This document shows, in pieces, positions 30,401-40,528 of a stretch of DNA of 64,000 bases (position 1 is its first letter; each line of letters starts with the position of its first letter). Source of the stretch: Acidobacteriaceae bacterium (GTDB lineage Bacteria > Acidobacteriota > Terriglobia > Terriglobales > Acidobacteriaceae); NCBI GenBank assembly GCA_003134855.1, contig PLCS01000007.1, positions 815,011 through 879,010 on the forward strand, given 5' to 3'. Below the pieces are notes generated by a model, which was not told the DNA's origin, ran no database searches, and was given only the letters and a program-made list of their open reading frames with translations. A program made the position numbers and the translations under genes.

Positions 30401-32548
30401 ATGACAATGAATCGACGTGAGTTTATAACGGCTTCGGTGGCAAGCGCCGCCCTGTTGCAACAAAGGATGACGGCCCTGGCCGAGCCGTCAGGAGGCCTCA
30501 AAGTCTCAATCGATGCGTCGAAGAGCGGTGAGCCGATCAATCCGCTGATCTTCGGGGGGTACATGGAGCCGGCTACCACGCAGGTGTGGGCCGAGATGCT
30601 GACTGACAGGAAATTTGCCAACCCGGTGACGGATGCGGAGGCAGCACCGGCCAATTCCCCCTTCCGCCGCTTCATGGGCGAGCCGTTCAAGCCGGTGGGG
30701 CCGGCGGGAACGGTCGAGATGGACACTGTGCGGCCATTTGTGGGCAAGCACAGCCCGCGCGTCAAGCTCCAGGGCTCAGAGCCGTGCGGCATTCGGCAAT
30801 CCAAATTACGCCTGGGCAAAGGCAAGACCTATGTGGGCCGCATCTATCTTGCCGGCGATCCCGGTGCTCGCGTTGTGGTCCGCTTGAGTTGGGGAACAGG
30901 CGCCGGCGACTCTCAAACCATCCAGATCCCGCCGCTCTCGCGCGAGTACAAAGAGTTTCCGATAAAGTTCACTCCGGCGGCCGACACAATGGATGCGCGC
31001 CTCGAGGTTCTGGGCACGGGCAGCGGCGCATTTCACATCGGGACCGCCTCGCTGATGCCCGCCGACAATGTGGAGGGATTCCACTCCGGGATGATCCGCC
31101 TCTTCAAAGAAGAAGGTTTCAAAATGTTCAAGTGGCCCGGCGGCAACTTCGTCTCCGCTTACGACTGGCGTGACGGTCTAGGCAATCGGGATAAGCGCCC
31201 GCCGCGCCTTCAGGTAATGTGGTCCGACAGGGTGGAGTCGAACGACGTTGGCCTACATGAGTTCATGGCCCTCTGCCGGCTGGTGGGAGCCGAGCCTGAT
31301 TTGGCAATCGACAGCGGCTTCGGCTCGGCACGAGAGGCAGCCGAAGAAGTCGAATACTGCAATGGCTCTGTCGAGACGCGCATGGGCAAAATGCGTGCGG
31401 AGAATGGCCATCCCGAGCCCTTCAAGGTCCGCCTCTGGACCATCGGCAACGAGATGTACGGCGACTGGCAGTTCGGCTACATGGCGCTCGACCAGTATTG
31501 GGTCAAGCACAATTTCATCGTCGAAGCCATGAAGAAGGTGGACCCGGCCATTAAGGTGACCGTCTCCGGGGCAAGCATCTGCGAGAAGTCAGTGGGCGGC
31601 GCGGAAAAGAGAAATAATTTCTTTCCGGACATCTGGGAAGCGCCGATGCGCGACAAACTCCCCTATGAGTTCGGCTCGCAGAATGACTGGGACGGATGGC
31701 TGCTGGAGAAATGCGCCGGCAACATCGACTTTCTCTCCGAGCATACTTATGCCTATCCCAGCCTGGCATTCGACGCTGACAAGCAGCTCTTCGTGGATGT
31801 TAACGACCCGCTGCAATTCAAAGCGCGGCGTCTGGCCAACCGCATCGGCGAAACCTTCGAAGCCTGGGACAAGTACGTGGAAAAGATGCCGTGGTTGAAA
31901 GACAAAGGCATCAAATTCATCTTCGATGAGTGGGGCAATCGCCTGCGCTCGGCGTCGGGAAATGGCGGAGGCTTTATGCAGCCAACCGGAATGCTGATGC
32001 CGCTCTCTTACGCGCTTTGCCTGCATGAAATCTTCCGCCACTCCGGCATGGTGGAGGCCAGTTGTGCGACCGGAGGGCTGCGCTTGTTGACCGACAACAC
32101 CGGCGAGGCCGTGGGCTTTGCGGCTGAGGGAGTGGTGATGAAGCTCTTGCAAACTCACTTTCTCAACGCTCTTCCGGTTGCCGTCGACGGGGATTCGACG
32201 CAGCCGCTGGTGCCCGGCACGGCGTTTGTTGACAGGGGCACAAAGCCCACCGGAAGCCCGACCTATCCTCTGGATGTTCTGGCGGCGTTCTCCAGCGATC
32301 GCAAGAAGCTCCTCATCTCGGTGGTGAACCCCACGGAAGAGGAGCACAGCTTCACTGCGAAGATCGGCGGCGTCAAGCTGCGCGGACAGGGCAAGCTGTA
32401 CCAGATTGCGCCGCCCGGCGTGAACTCAACCAATGAAGCGGGCAAAGAGCCTGCGGTCAAAATCGTTGAAACTGCGCAAGAGATGCTTCCGGAAACAGTA
32501 CAGGTTCCGCCCGTAAGCGTGAACCTCTACGAATTTGAGATTGCATAA
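30401..32548 (+). CDS. TAT-exported GH51 alpha-L-arabinofuranosidase
   Basis: MTMNRREFITASVASAALL twin-arginine-like leader; FKWPGGNFVSAYDWRDGLGNRDKRPPR, LWTIGNEMYGDWQFG, IKFIFDEWGN; start at 30401. Confidence 0.9.
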   Translation: MTMNRREFITASVASAALLQQRMTALAEPSGGLKVSIDASKSGEPINPLIFGGYMEPATTQVWAEMLTDRKFANPVTDAEAAPANSPFRRFMGEPFKPVGPAGTVEMDTVRPFVGKHSPRVKLQGSEPCGIRQSKLRLGKGKTYVGRIYLAGDPGARVVVRLSWGTGAGDSQTIQIPPLSREYKEFPIKFTPAADTMDARLEVLGTGSGAFHIGTASLMPADNVEGFHSGMIRLFKEEGFKMFKWPGGNFVSAYDWRDGLGNRDKRPPRLQVMWSDRVESNDVGLHEFMALCRLVGAEPDLAIDSGFGSAREAAEEVEYCNGSVETRMGKMRAENGHPEPFKVRLWTIGNEMYGDWQFGYMALDQYWVKHNFIVEAMKKVDPAIKVTVSGASICEKSVGGAEKRNNFFPDIWEAPMRDKLPYEFGSQNDWDGWLLEKCAGNIDFLSEHTYAYPSLAFDADKQLFVDVNDPLQFKARRLANRIGETFEAWDKYVEKMPWLKDKGIKFIFDEWGNRLRSASGNGGGFMQPTGMLMPLSYALCLHEIFRHSGMVEASCATGGLRLLTDNTGEAVGFAAEGVVMKLLQTHFLNALPVAVDGDSTQPLVPGTAFVDRGTKPTGSPTYPLDVLAAFSSDRKKLLISVVNPTEEEHSFTAKIGGVKLRGQGKLYQIAPPGVNSTNEAGKEPAVKIVETAQEMLPETVQVPPVSVNLYEFEIA

Positions 32549-32720
32549 GCTTGAGCGATCGCCGCTTTTCTTCCCGCAGCAACTCTAGGGGCCATTCCCG
32601 TGAAGGCCCGGCCAGGAATGAGCCAGTAAGTATCCTCGGGCAAAGCCGGAGGCTTTATGGTTGGTGGCCCCTCAAAGGGGCCTGTGCCGAAACGTTCCAT
32701 GCCGGCAGCAGCCAGTCGCC

Positions 32721-32810
32721 CGCGCCATAGGCGCAGCGGTTGTTAGCCCCGCGCTTCAGCGTGGGGTTGGCGAATCCAACAATTTATCCGGAGTCCCGTA
32801 GGGACGGCGC
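32721..32810. repeat. Dispersed repeat, 'gttagccccgcgcttcagcgtgggg...gagtcccgtagggacggcgc' family, copy 1
   Basis: gcgccataggcgcagcggttgttagccccgcgcttcagcgtggggttgg...ggagtcccgtagggacggcgc; second copy at 62362-62454. Confidence 0.85.
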
Positions 32811-32975
32811 TAATGCTCCGCACCCTTCTGACGTTCTTACGAGAAGAAGGTAAAAACACAAACCGGGAGCGGCTCCCGTAAATGTCAAACGGCTACTGCC
32901 ACCCCGGCAATAGCCCTCCCCCGCACATCGCGTGCGAACTCTTTCCGGCTACAATGCGATGGGAGTCGATCTGCC

Positions 32976-35000
32976 ATGAACCTTTCATCGAAAGCGTCCT
33001 TTCGCGCCTTCCCGATCCTGCTTCTTGCTGGGGGAATCTCCTTCGCCGCGCTGGCACAGTCAGAGGCCGGGTCTTCGTTTCCAACGGCCTCTTCGCGCCG
33101 CGCAGGGAACCAACCCGCTCTTCCGCCGCCATCGGCCAACTACCGCGCGGTGCAGCAGCGCCTGGCCCAGGGATGGAATACGTGGGACACAAACAGCGTG
33201 CTTACGCAGGTGCTGCTCCCCGAGGGTCTGGCCATTCATGTGGGCCTGAAGCACAACGGCGCCCTGGGCGGCGATGCGTTTCTTGGCGATGTTCTCATCG
33301 GCCGCCTGCAGCCCGGCGCCGAGCAGGTGGTTCCCGGTCCACACGCCTGGGATGGCAGCTACACCGATCTGCGCGTTACCTGGAAGGGCCACAGTTGGCG
33401 CATCCAGAGCGCGCACGATGCGGGGGACCTGGTTCTGCTGGCCACGCCTCTGCCCTCTAAGCCAATCTCCGCTCTGCCTCCCACGCTGGTGGTCTCCGTC
33501 GATTTCCTCTGGAACCGGCCCGGCACAGCGCTGCGCCGCGCGGATTTCATTGAGACCCGTGGCGCTTCGGGCTCCGTGCCCGTGTATTGCACCTGCGACC
33601 CGCCCTCCCCCCATGCCGAAAGCGGCGACTACGCCGACGTTCCCGTTGCGGCGCCCTACTTTTCAGTGGATTTCACGGCGCCGGCCGGCATCTCCACGGG
33701 ACGACGCCGCACCTTGGCCGAGATTGAGGCCATCGTCGATCGCCAACACCAGGCCTACGAGCAGTCCGTCGCCTCCGCCGGCACCGCGGCGCCTATCCTC
33801 GATGCCATTGAAACCACGCTCGGCTGGGACACCATCTACGAGCCGAACCTGCGCCGCGTCATCTCCCCGGTGAGCCGCGTCTGGAACCTGAACTTTGGCG
33901 GCTACGTGCTCTTCGACTGGGATACCTTCTTCGCCGCCACTCTGGCCTCGATTGGCGACCGCGACCTGGCCTACGCCAACGCCATGGAGATTTTGCGCGA
34001 GGAGACGCCGAATGGCTTCGTTCCCAACCTCGCCCGCCCCGGCGGCTGGAAGACCTTCGATCACTCCGAGCCGCCGGTGGGCGCCATCACCGTGCTGGGC
34101 CTCTATCAGCAGTTTCACGACCGCTGGTTTCTTCAGGACACCTTCGAGCCGCTGCTGAGCTGGAACCGCTGGTGGGACCAGCATCGCCAGAAGCAGGGCT
34201 ACCTGGCCTGGGGCAACGACGGCCCCACCGATCCCACCAATCTCGACGACCGCTTCCGCGAAACCGGCGCGGGGACCATCTACGAATCCGGCCTCGACAA
34301 CAGCCCCATGTACGACGGCGCGGCCTACGATCAGAAGTTGCACCTGATGGAGATTGCCGATGTGGGCCTGATGAGCATGTACATCGCCGATTGCGACGCA
34401 CTGGCCCAGATTGCCGATGAGCTCGGCCGGTCAGCCGAAGCCAGGGAGTTGCGTGCACGCTCAGACCGCTACCGTGCCAGCCTCGCCATGCTGTGGAGCG
34501 AGCCGGACGGCATCTTTCTGAACAAGGACCTGCACACCGGCCAGCTCAGCCACCGGCTTTCGCCGACCAACTTCTATCCGCTGATGGCCCGCGCCGCCAC
34601 GCCCGCCCAGGCGCAAACCATGATTCAGAAGCACCTGCTCAATGGCGACGAGTTCTGGGGCCAGTGGGTCATTCCCTCCATCGCGCGCAACGATCCCGCT
34701 TTTCATGATCAGGACTACTGGCGTGGGCGTATCTGGGGGCCGATGAACTATCTGGTCTACCTCGGTCTGCGCAACTACGACGACCCCGAGGTGCGGCGCG
34801 ACTTCGCGCAGAAGTCCTATGAGCTGTTCCTCAAGGAGTGGAAGGAGAACGGCCATGTGCACGAGAACTACAACGCGATGACCGGCAGCGGCGACGACGT
34901 GAAAAGCAGCGACCGTTTCTACCACTGGGGCGCACTGCTCGGCTACGTGGAATACATGGAGCAGACACAGCCGCCGCCGGCCGCGCCGCCCGCACGCTAG
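32976..35000 (+). CDS. GH63-like (YgjK/MGH1-type) secreted glycosidase
   Basis: WNLNFGGYVLFDWDTFFAATLASIGDRDLAYANAMEIL, SGLDNSPMYDGAAYD, DYWRGRIWGPMNYLVYLGLRNY; signal peptide. Confidence 0.85.
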   Translation: MNLSSKASFRAFPILLLAGGISFAALAQSEAGSSFPTASSRRAGNQPALPPPSANYRAVQQRLAQGWNTWDTNSVLTQVLLPEGLAIHVGLKHNGALGGDAFLGDVLIGRLQPGAEQVVPGPHAWDGSYTDLRVTWKGHSWRIQSAHDAGDLVLLATPLPSKPISALPPTLVVSVDFLWNRPGTALRRADFIETRGASGSVPVYCTCDPPSPHAESGDYADVPVAAPYFSVDFTAPAGISTGRRRTLAEIEAIVDRQHQAYEQSVASAGTAAPILDAIETTLGWDTIYEPNLRRVISPVSRVWNLNFGGYVLFDWDTFFAATLASIGDRDLAYANAMEILREETPNGFVPNLARPGGWKTFDHSEPPVGAITVLGLYQQFHDRWFLQDTFEPLLSWNRWWDQHRQKQGYLAWGNDGPTDPTNLDDRFRETGAGTIYESGLDNSPMYDGAAYDQKLHLMEIADVGLMSMYIADCDALAQIADELGRSAEARELRARSDRYRASLAMLWSEPDGIFLNKDLHTGQLSHRLSPTNFYPLMARAATPAQAQTMIQKHLLNGDEFWGQWVIPSIARNDPAFHDQDYWRGRIWGPMNYLVYLGLRNYDDPEVRRDFAQKSYELFLKEWKENGHVHENYNAMTGSGDDVKSSDRFYHWGALLGYVEYMEQTQPPPAAPPAR

Positions 35001-35066
35001 AGCGTTTCCGCAGTGGCATCCGTGAGGGAAATCGGTAAGTCCGCGGTTTATGCCTCGGTGAATCCA

Positions 35067-35115
35067 GCCCTGAAAAGGCCGGCATCGGCGGTTCAATCCC
35101 GTCTCTGGCCACCAC
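35067..35115 (+). repeat. Direct repeat copy 2: detached 3' half of tRNA-Phe (candidate attR)
   Basis: gccctgaaaaggccggcAtcggcggttcaatcccgtctctggccaccac; one mismatch to tRNA-Phe; no tRNA 5' half upstream. Confidence 0.95.
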
Positions 35116-35181
35116 TTTATAGCAAAACCAGGGAGATGTATCCCGAAACCGTGACACTCAAGTCGACGCGACCAACAGACC

Positions 35182-35217
35182 GGGGTCCCCGGCGACAGGT
35201 CTTCGTCGCAGGGGTGG
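35182..35217. repeat. Palindromic repeat 'ggggtcccc...gacaggtcttcgtc...ggggtgg'
   Basis: ggggtccccggcgacaggtcttcgtcgcaggggtgg; same core as 7312 and 62012. Confidence 0.85.
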
Positions 35218-35309
35218 AGAGAGCGGCGACCATCAACAATGCTAATCAGGCTACAGTATCCCTGGTTTTGCTCTCGAATGCCTGTTTCGCCCAACCGGAA
35301 AACCTGGCT

Positions 35310-37679
35310 TTAGCGCTTGACAACCTCCACAATCGCGCTGTCCGGCCCGCTCCAGGCCGCCGCTCCCTCGTGGGTAAGCCTGCCTGCCGCTTCGTCCCAA
35401 CGCAAGTGTGTGACGGAGCCAGCTCCCTTTTCGTAGTCATAGGTTGTGCCATCGTCAGAGAAGAGCGTGAAGCTGGCGTCCGCGCCGGGATAGACGCGGA
35501 TCTTTTCGATTGCCTGCTTCTCATGCGTACTCTCCACCGGCGCTCCCAGCGGAAGGATCGAGCCGGCCCGCACAAACAATGGAAGTGTATCGATGGGCGC
35601 GGAGACCGTGATCGTCTGCCCGCCCTTCACCCGCTCATTGGTCCAGTAGTTGTACCAATCCGTCCCGGCCGGCAGATAGACCTCGCGGCTGGTTGCGCCT
35701 TGCTCCGTGACCGGAGCCACCAGGAAGGCCGGCCCGAACATATACTCGTCGCGCAGATCGGCGACCTTGGGATCGTTGGGGAAGTCCAGCGGCAGTGCGC
35801 GCATATACGGCGCGCCGGTCAGCCAGCTCTGATAGCCGAGTGAATAAATGTAGGGCATGAGCTGGTAACGCAGGCGCAGATACTTCTCCAGGATGGGCTC
35901 GGCTTCTTTGCCGTAGGACCAGACCTCATTGGTATTGCGGCTGCCGTGGGTGCGGAAGATGGGCAGGAAGGAGGCGTACTGGAACCAGCGCGTGTAAAGC
36001 TCCGGGTAATCGTCATAGCCGCCTACATTGGCGCGCGCGTCGGACGGGTCGAGCAGCGGCTTGCGCGCCGGATGATGCTCCGCGGGCAATCCCCCCCAGC
36101 CGCCCGTGTCGTTCGACCAGTACACCATCCCCGACGCCGTAACATCCAGCCCCGTTGGAATCTGCCGCTTGTACGCGTCCCATGTGGGACCAATATCCGA
36201 CGACCACAGGACCGTCCCCTGGCTCTGCTCCCCCAGGTAACCATCGCGGCTGAGAATCAACGCGCGCTTGCTCGGCACATCCTTGCGGAGGCCGTTAAAC
36301 AGCGCCTTGGTGTGGAAGTAAGGATAGACGTTGAAGTATTGCGTCCCCGGCCCCACCTTGAAGTATGCCCCGTTCGGCGGCAGGTCCGGCTCCGTCTCGT
36401 CGGCCCATAGCGAGTCAAATCCCTGGCTGACAATGTTGTCGCGGAGCACCTTCCAGTACCAATCGGCCGCCTCGGGGTTGGTGGTATCGATGTCCGATCC
36501 GGCGCGATCATACGGCAATCCGTTGATCGGCGTGCCGTCGGCCGTGGAAATCAGCCAGCCCTTCTGAAGCAGCTCAGCGTAATAGCGGTCCGCAGGGACA
36601 AAGCGCGGCCAGACACTGATCATGGTCTCAAAGCCCATCTCGTGCAGCTTCTTGTTCATCCCCGCCGGATCGGGCCAGAACCTGGGATCAAAGTCGAACT
36701 GCCCCATCTTCGTGTAATAGAACCAGTCCACCACCAGCACATCCGCCGGCAGATGGCGGTCGCGATAGCCCTGCGCCACGTCCAGGATTTCTTTCTGGCT
36801 GGCGTAGCGCTGCTTGCACTGGATGTAGCCATAAGCCGACTTGGGCAGCATGTGCGTCGGCCCGGTCAGTTGCTTGTAGCCCGCGAAGATCTCATCCGCC
36901 GTCGAGCCGGCAATCACAAAGAAAGAAACCCGGTCGCCCACCTGAGAGGTCCATTTCGTCTGCTCGTTGAAGCCCGGTTCGATGGTTGTTTTGGAGGGGT
37001 TGTCCCACAGCAGCCCGTAGCCTTTGTTGGTCAGCAGAAAGGGCACGCAGAAGCTCTGCCCCGCCGGCGCGTTATAATCCGCCCAGCAATGCACCACATG
37101 GCCGCGATGGTCGAGGAAGCCTTCCTGGTTCTGCCCCAGGCCATAGTAATGCTCATCCTCCGGCGAGGCAAAGCTCGCGCCCACGGTGTAGAACTCGGCG
37201 TCCGTCGGACGGCGGTCGGCCAGCACCGCCGCGGTTCCGTCCTTCTGATTGGGAACGACCTGCGCCCAGCCGGTCATCTCCAGCAGCTTCTTGCCGTCCG
37301 GGGTGGTAAACGTGATGTGCGCCGCAGGGGTCGAGGACGGGAAGAAGCTCGCGCTGTCGTCCCAGGGCGGGCTCTGCGGACGCTCGACGCTGGCCACGAT
37401 GCGATCCGATTTGTAAATATCCGCCAGCTTGGTCTGGCTTGCGCTCCAGCCCGCCGCCGCAGGCGCGCCCGTCACGCCATACCCCGGCCCGGCCAGCGCC
37501 TTGTCCCGCTTGATGCTCAGCGTCACGCGTAAAATGTTCGGCGCATAAGGCTCAAGAACAATGGTGCCGCCGCCCCGCGTAAGAACGACTTGACTCTCTT
37601 GAGCAGAAAGACTCCCGGCAAACAGCAGGAGAACGGCCGCGGAAATAAAACCGCGGCTCCGGCAAAGGGATGAGATCAT
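35310..37679 (-). CDS. Secreted GH31 alpha-glucosidase/alpha-xylosidase
   Basis: DVLVVDWFYYTKMGQFDFDPRFWPDPAGM, FDSLWADETEPDLPPNGAYF, SDIGPTWDAYKRQIPTGLDVTASGMVYWSNDTGGWGG; signal peptide start at 37679. Confidence 0.93.
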   Translation of the reverse strand: MISSLCRSRGFISAAVLLLFAGSLSAQESQVVLTRGGGTIVLEPYAPNILRVTLSIKRDKALAGPGYGVTGAPAAAGWSASQTKLADIYKSDRIVASVERPQSPPWDDSASFFPSSTPAAHITFTTPDGKKLLEMTGWAQVVPNQKDGTAAVLADRRPTDAEFYTVGASFASPEDEHYYGLGQNQEGFLDHRGHVVHCWADYNAPAGQSFCVPFLLTNKGYGLLWDNPSKTTIEPGFNEQTKWTSQVGDRVSFFVIAGSTADEIFAGYKQLTGPTHMLPKSAYGYIQCKQRYASQKEILDVAQGYRDRHLPADVLVVDWFYYTKMGQFDFDPRFWPDPAGMNKKLHEMGFETMISVWPRFVPADRYYAELLQKGWLISTADGTPINGLPYDRAGSDIDTTNPEAADWYWKVLRDNIVSQGFDSLWADETEPDLPPNGAYFKVGPGTQYFNVYPYFHTKALFNGLRKDVPSKRALILSRDGYLGEQSQGTVLWSSDIGPTWDAYKRQIPTGLDVTASGMVYWSNDTGGWGGLPAEHHPARKPLLDPSDARANVGGYDDYPELYTRWFQYASFLPIFRTHGSRNTNEVWSYGKEAEPILEKYLRLRYQLMPYIYSLGYQSWLTGAPYMRALPLDFPNDPKVADLRDEYMFGPAFLVAPVTEQGATSREVYLPAGTDWYNYWTNERVKGGQTITVSAPIDTLPLFVRAGSILPLGAPVESTHEKQAIEKIRVYPGADASFTLFSDDGTTYDYEKGAGSVTHLRWDEAAGRLTHEGAAAWSGPDSAIVEVVKR

Positions 37680-37798
37680 CTTCGGAATCCTCTTGTGCGC
37701 ATACTCAGGCTGCCGCCCAAACGTCCGCGCGGATAGCTCCAATGTTACTCCGGCAAGATAGGAGCGGTAAAAAACCATTCTCCATCCGCCCTGACAAC

Positions 37799-39682
37799 TT
37801 ATTCCACAGTGACCGACTTAGCCAGATTCCTGGGCTGGTCCACGTCGCAGCCGCGGCGCACGGCGATGTAGTAGGCCAGCAACTGCAAGGGCACGATCTC
37901 GATCAGCGGCGAGAGCAGCTCGATGGCCGGAGGAATGTGGATCACGTGTTCGACTAGGCTGCCAATGCTCGTGTCTCCCTCGGTGGCCACGGCGATCACC
38001 CGTCCGGAGCGCGCGGTAACCTCCTGGATATTCGAGAGCGTCTTCTCGTAGCGCAGCTTGGAGGCGGGGTCGGATTCGTCGCGTGTGGCTAGCACCACCA
38101 CCGGCAAAGTTTCGTCGATCAGCGCATTGGGGCCGTGCTTCATCTCGCCGGCGGGGTAGCCCTCGGCGTGGATGTAGGAGATTTCCTTGAGCTTGAGCGC
38201 GCCTTCCAGGGCAATAGGAAAATGGATGCCGCGGCCCAGGTAAAGAAAATCCTGCGAGTTCGAAAATTCTTTGGCCAATTGCTCGCACTGCGCCGATCGG
38301 GAGCGCAACACCTCCTCGATTTTGACTGGAATGCGGCTCAGTTCCTCGATCAGGGTGACCGACTGGGCAGCATCGAGCCGGCCGCGGAGCTGGCCCAGCT
38401 TGAGCGCCAGCAGGAACAACGCAGTGAGTTGCGCGGTGAAGGCCTTTGTCGAGGCGACGCCGATCTCCGGTCCCGCATGAGTGTAAATGGCGCCATGCGC
38501 CTCGCGGGCCACCATGGCGTCCACCACGTTGCAGATGGCCACGGTCTTTGAGCCCAGCGCCTTCATCTCACGCTGGGCGGCAAGGGTGTCGGCGGTCTCG
38601 CCGGATTGCGTAATAAGCAGCCCCAGTACATGGGCGTCTGCGATGGGGTTGCGATAGCGGTACTCGCTGGCGTAGTCCACGTCCACCGGCAGGCGGGCCA
38701 GCCGCTCGATCATGTACTTGCCGGTCAGCGCGGCGTGCCAGCTGGTTCCGCACGCGGCGATGCTGAGGCTGGTCGCGGCGGCCAGTTCCTCGTCGCCGAT
38801 CTTCATTTCGCCCAGATAAACCGATCCTGTATCCAGTGAAACGCGCCCCAGCGTGGTATCGGTAATGGCGCGCGGCTGCTCCCAGATTTCCTTGAGCATG
38901 AAGTGCTTGTAGCCGCCCTTTTCCGCCTGGATCGGATCCCACAGGATGCGCGTGATGGCGCGCTCAATGGGATTGCCGTCAAAATCGGTCAGCTCGACGC
39001 CGGCCAGGGTGAGGATGGCCATGTCGCCGTCGGCCAGAAAGTAGATGTTGCGCGTGTGGTGGAGCACGCCGGGCACGTCGGAAGCGACAAAATACTCGCC
39101 CTCGCCCACGCCGATAATCACCGGCGGACCAAAGCGCGCAACCACAATCTTGTCCGGTTCCAGAGCCGACAGCACACCCAGCGCAAAGGCTCCGGTGAGC
39201 CGCTTGACGGCGCGCCGAACAGCAACTTCCAGCGAAATGGGCTGACCGGCGGCATCGGCTTCCTGCTGAATCTGTTCAATCAGGTGGGCGATGATCTCGG
39301 TGTCGGTCTCGGTGACAAATTTGTGGCCCTGGGCGATGAGTTCGTGCTTCAGCGCCAGGTAATTCTCCACAATGCCGTTGTGGACCACGACGATGCGGCC
39401 TGTGCAATCCCGATGGGGATGGGCGTTCTCTTCGGTGGGCCGGCCGTGTGTGGCCCAGCGGGTGTGGCCGATGCCGAAGCTGCCATCGATGGGATGTTCG
39501 CGCAAGACCTCTTCCAGATTGACCAGCTTGCCGGGAGCGCGGCGCACCTCAAGGGTGGAGCGGTTGGGACTGCCCACGGCGATGCCCGCCGAGTCGTAGC
39601 CGCGGTATTCCAGCCGCCGCAGCCCTTCGATGATGACAGGAACTACCTTCTTTGGACCGACATAACCGACAATTCCGCACAT
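37799..39682 (-). CDS. glmS: Glutamine--fructose-6-phosphate aminotransferase
   Basis: [55 protein letters not shown], two SIS domains; C-terminal [10 protein letters not shown]. Confidence 0.98.
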   Translation of the reverse strand: MCGIVGYVGPKKVVPVIIEGLRRLEYRGYDSAGIAVGSPNRSTLEVRRAPGKLVNLEEVLREHPIDGSFGIGHTRWATHGRPTEENAHPHRDCTGRIVVVHNGIVENYLALKHELIAQGHKFVTETDTEIIAHLIEQIQQEADAAGQPISLEVAVRRAVKRLTGAFALGVLSALEPDKIVVARFGPPVIIGVGEGEYFVASDVPGVLHHTRNIYFLADGDMAILTLAGVELTDFDGNPIERAITRILWDPIQAEKGGYKHFMLKEIWEQPRAITDTTLGRVSLDTGSVYLGEMKIGDEELAAATSLSIAACGTSWHAALTGKYMIERLARLPVDVDYASEYRYRNPIADAHVLGLLITQSGETADTLAAQREMKALGSKTVAICNVVDAMVAREAHGAIYTHAGPEIGVASTKAFTAQLTALFLLALKLGQLRGRLDAAQSVTLIEELSRIPVKIEEVLRSRSAQCEQLAKEFSNSQDFLYLGRGIHFPIALEGALKLKEISYIHAEGYPAGEMKHGPNALIDETLPVVVLATRDESDPASKLRYEKTLSNIQEVTARSGRVIAVATEGDTSIGSLVEHVIHIPPAIELLSPLIEIVPLQLLAYYIAVRRGCDVDQPRNLAKSVTVE

Positions 39683-39849
39683 TCAATAATTTTATGCGAA
39701 GCGGCTGAAGCATGGAAGGGACGCGACCTGCGGTGTATTGGGAGAGCTGCGCGCGGCGGCGTTGTCTGTCATGGGCTGCGCGTGGCGATCTGCCCATGGC
39801 GCGGCCTCTTCGGCGTTACCCACGGTCCGCCGGCCGGAGCACGCGTGCG

Positions 39850-40095
39850 CTACTCCTCAATGCGGAAGGTGAATTCTTCGATCACCGGGTTGGTCAGCAC
39901 CTCGCGGGCAATGCGTTCGACCTGGGCGCGCGCGGCCTCGGCCGAGAACCCCTCCGCGAGCGAAAGCGCGAAATACTTGCCTTGGCGCACTTGGGTTACC
40001 TCCGCAAATCCGATCTTGCGCAGGGCGTTCTGGATCGTCTGGCCCTGCGGATCCAGGACCGAAGTCTTCGGCGTGACATAAACGTGTGCCTTCAT
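39850..40095 (-). CDS. purS: Phosphoribosylformylglycinamidine synthase subunit PurS
   Basis: MKAHVYVTPKTSVLDPQGQTIQNALRKIGFAEVTQVRQGKYFALSL; 81 aa. Confidence 0.95.
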   Translation of the reverse strand: MKAHVYVTPKTSVLDPQGQTIQNALRKIGFAEVTQVRQGKYFALSLAEGFSAEAARAQVERIAREVLTNPVIEEFTFRIEE

Positions 40096-40141
40096 CGTTA
40101 ACGATTATACAGGCTGCGGAAAAACTCGATAAAGAATCCAG

Positions 40142-40215
40142 AAGCGTCAGGGCACGACTTTAGTCGTGCCGATAAAGCCCATAGAATCAACAGGGCTTTA
40201 GCCCTTGAGGGATGA
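40142..40215. repeat. Dispersed palindromic repeat 'gcgtcagggcacgactttagtcgtgcc...agggctttagccct'
   Basis: agaagcgtcagggcacgactt shared exactly with about 61987-62007. Confidence 0.7.
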
Positions 40216-40434
40216 TATTAGGGGATTTCACTCATATTTAGGCCTTTTCCGCATCCTGTATAGTAGCTCCGGCCGGTCTCTGGGGTGGATGAGCGTGTGA
40301 CCGCCCATCCGTTTGAAGCGAGCGAGGCAGATTCGCCGCAGAACCTGTCAAGCCTTCAATACGGCGACTGATTGCGGCAATCGGAGGTTCCGGCGCACAG
40401 CTGGCGCAACTTCCGGTATAATCCACTGAGACGC

Positions 40435-40528
40435 GGAGAGATGGCCGAGCGGCTGAAGGCGGCGGTTTGCTAAACCGTTATAGGGGCTAAAACTTCTATC
40501 GGGGGTTCGAATCCCCCTCTCTCCGCCA
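40435..40528 (+). tRNA. tRNA-Ser (anticodon GCT), CCA encoded
   Basis: ggagagatggccgagcggctgaaggcggcggtttGCTaaaccgttat...gggggttcgaatccccctctctccgCCA; long variable arm. Confidence 0.95.

Noticed and set aside
35067-35115. Second functional tRNA-Phe
   Set aside because: Lacks acceptor 5' strand and D-arm, so not a complete tRNA.
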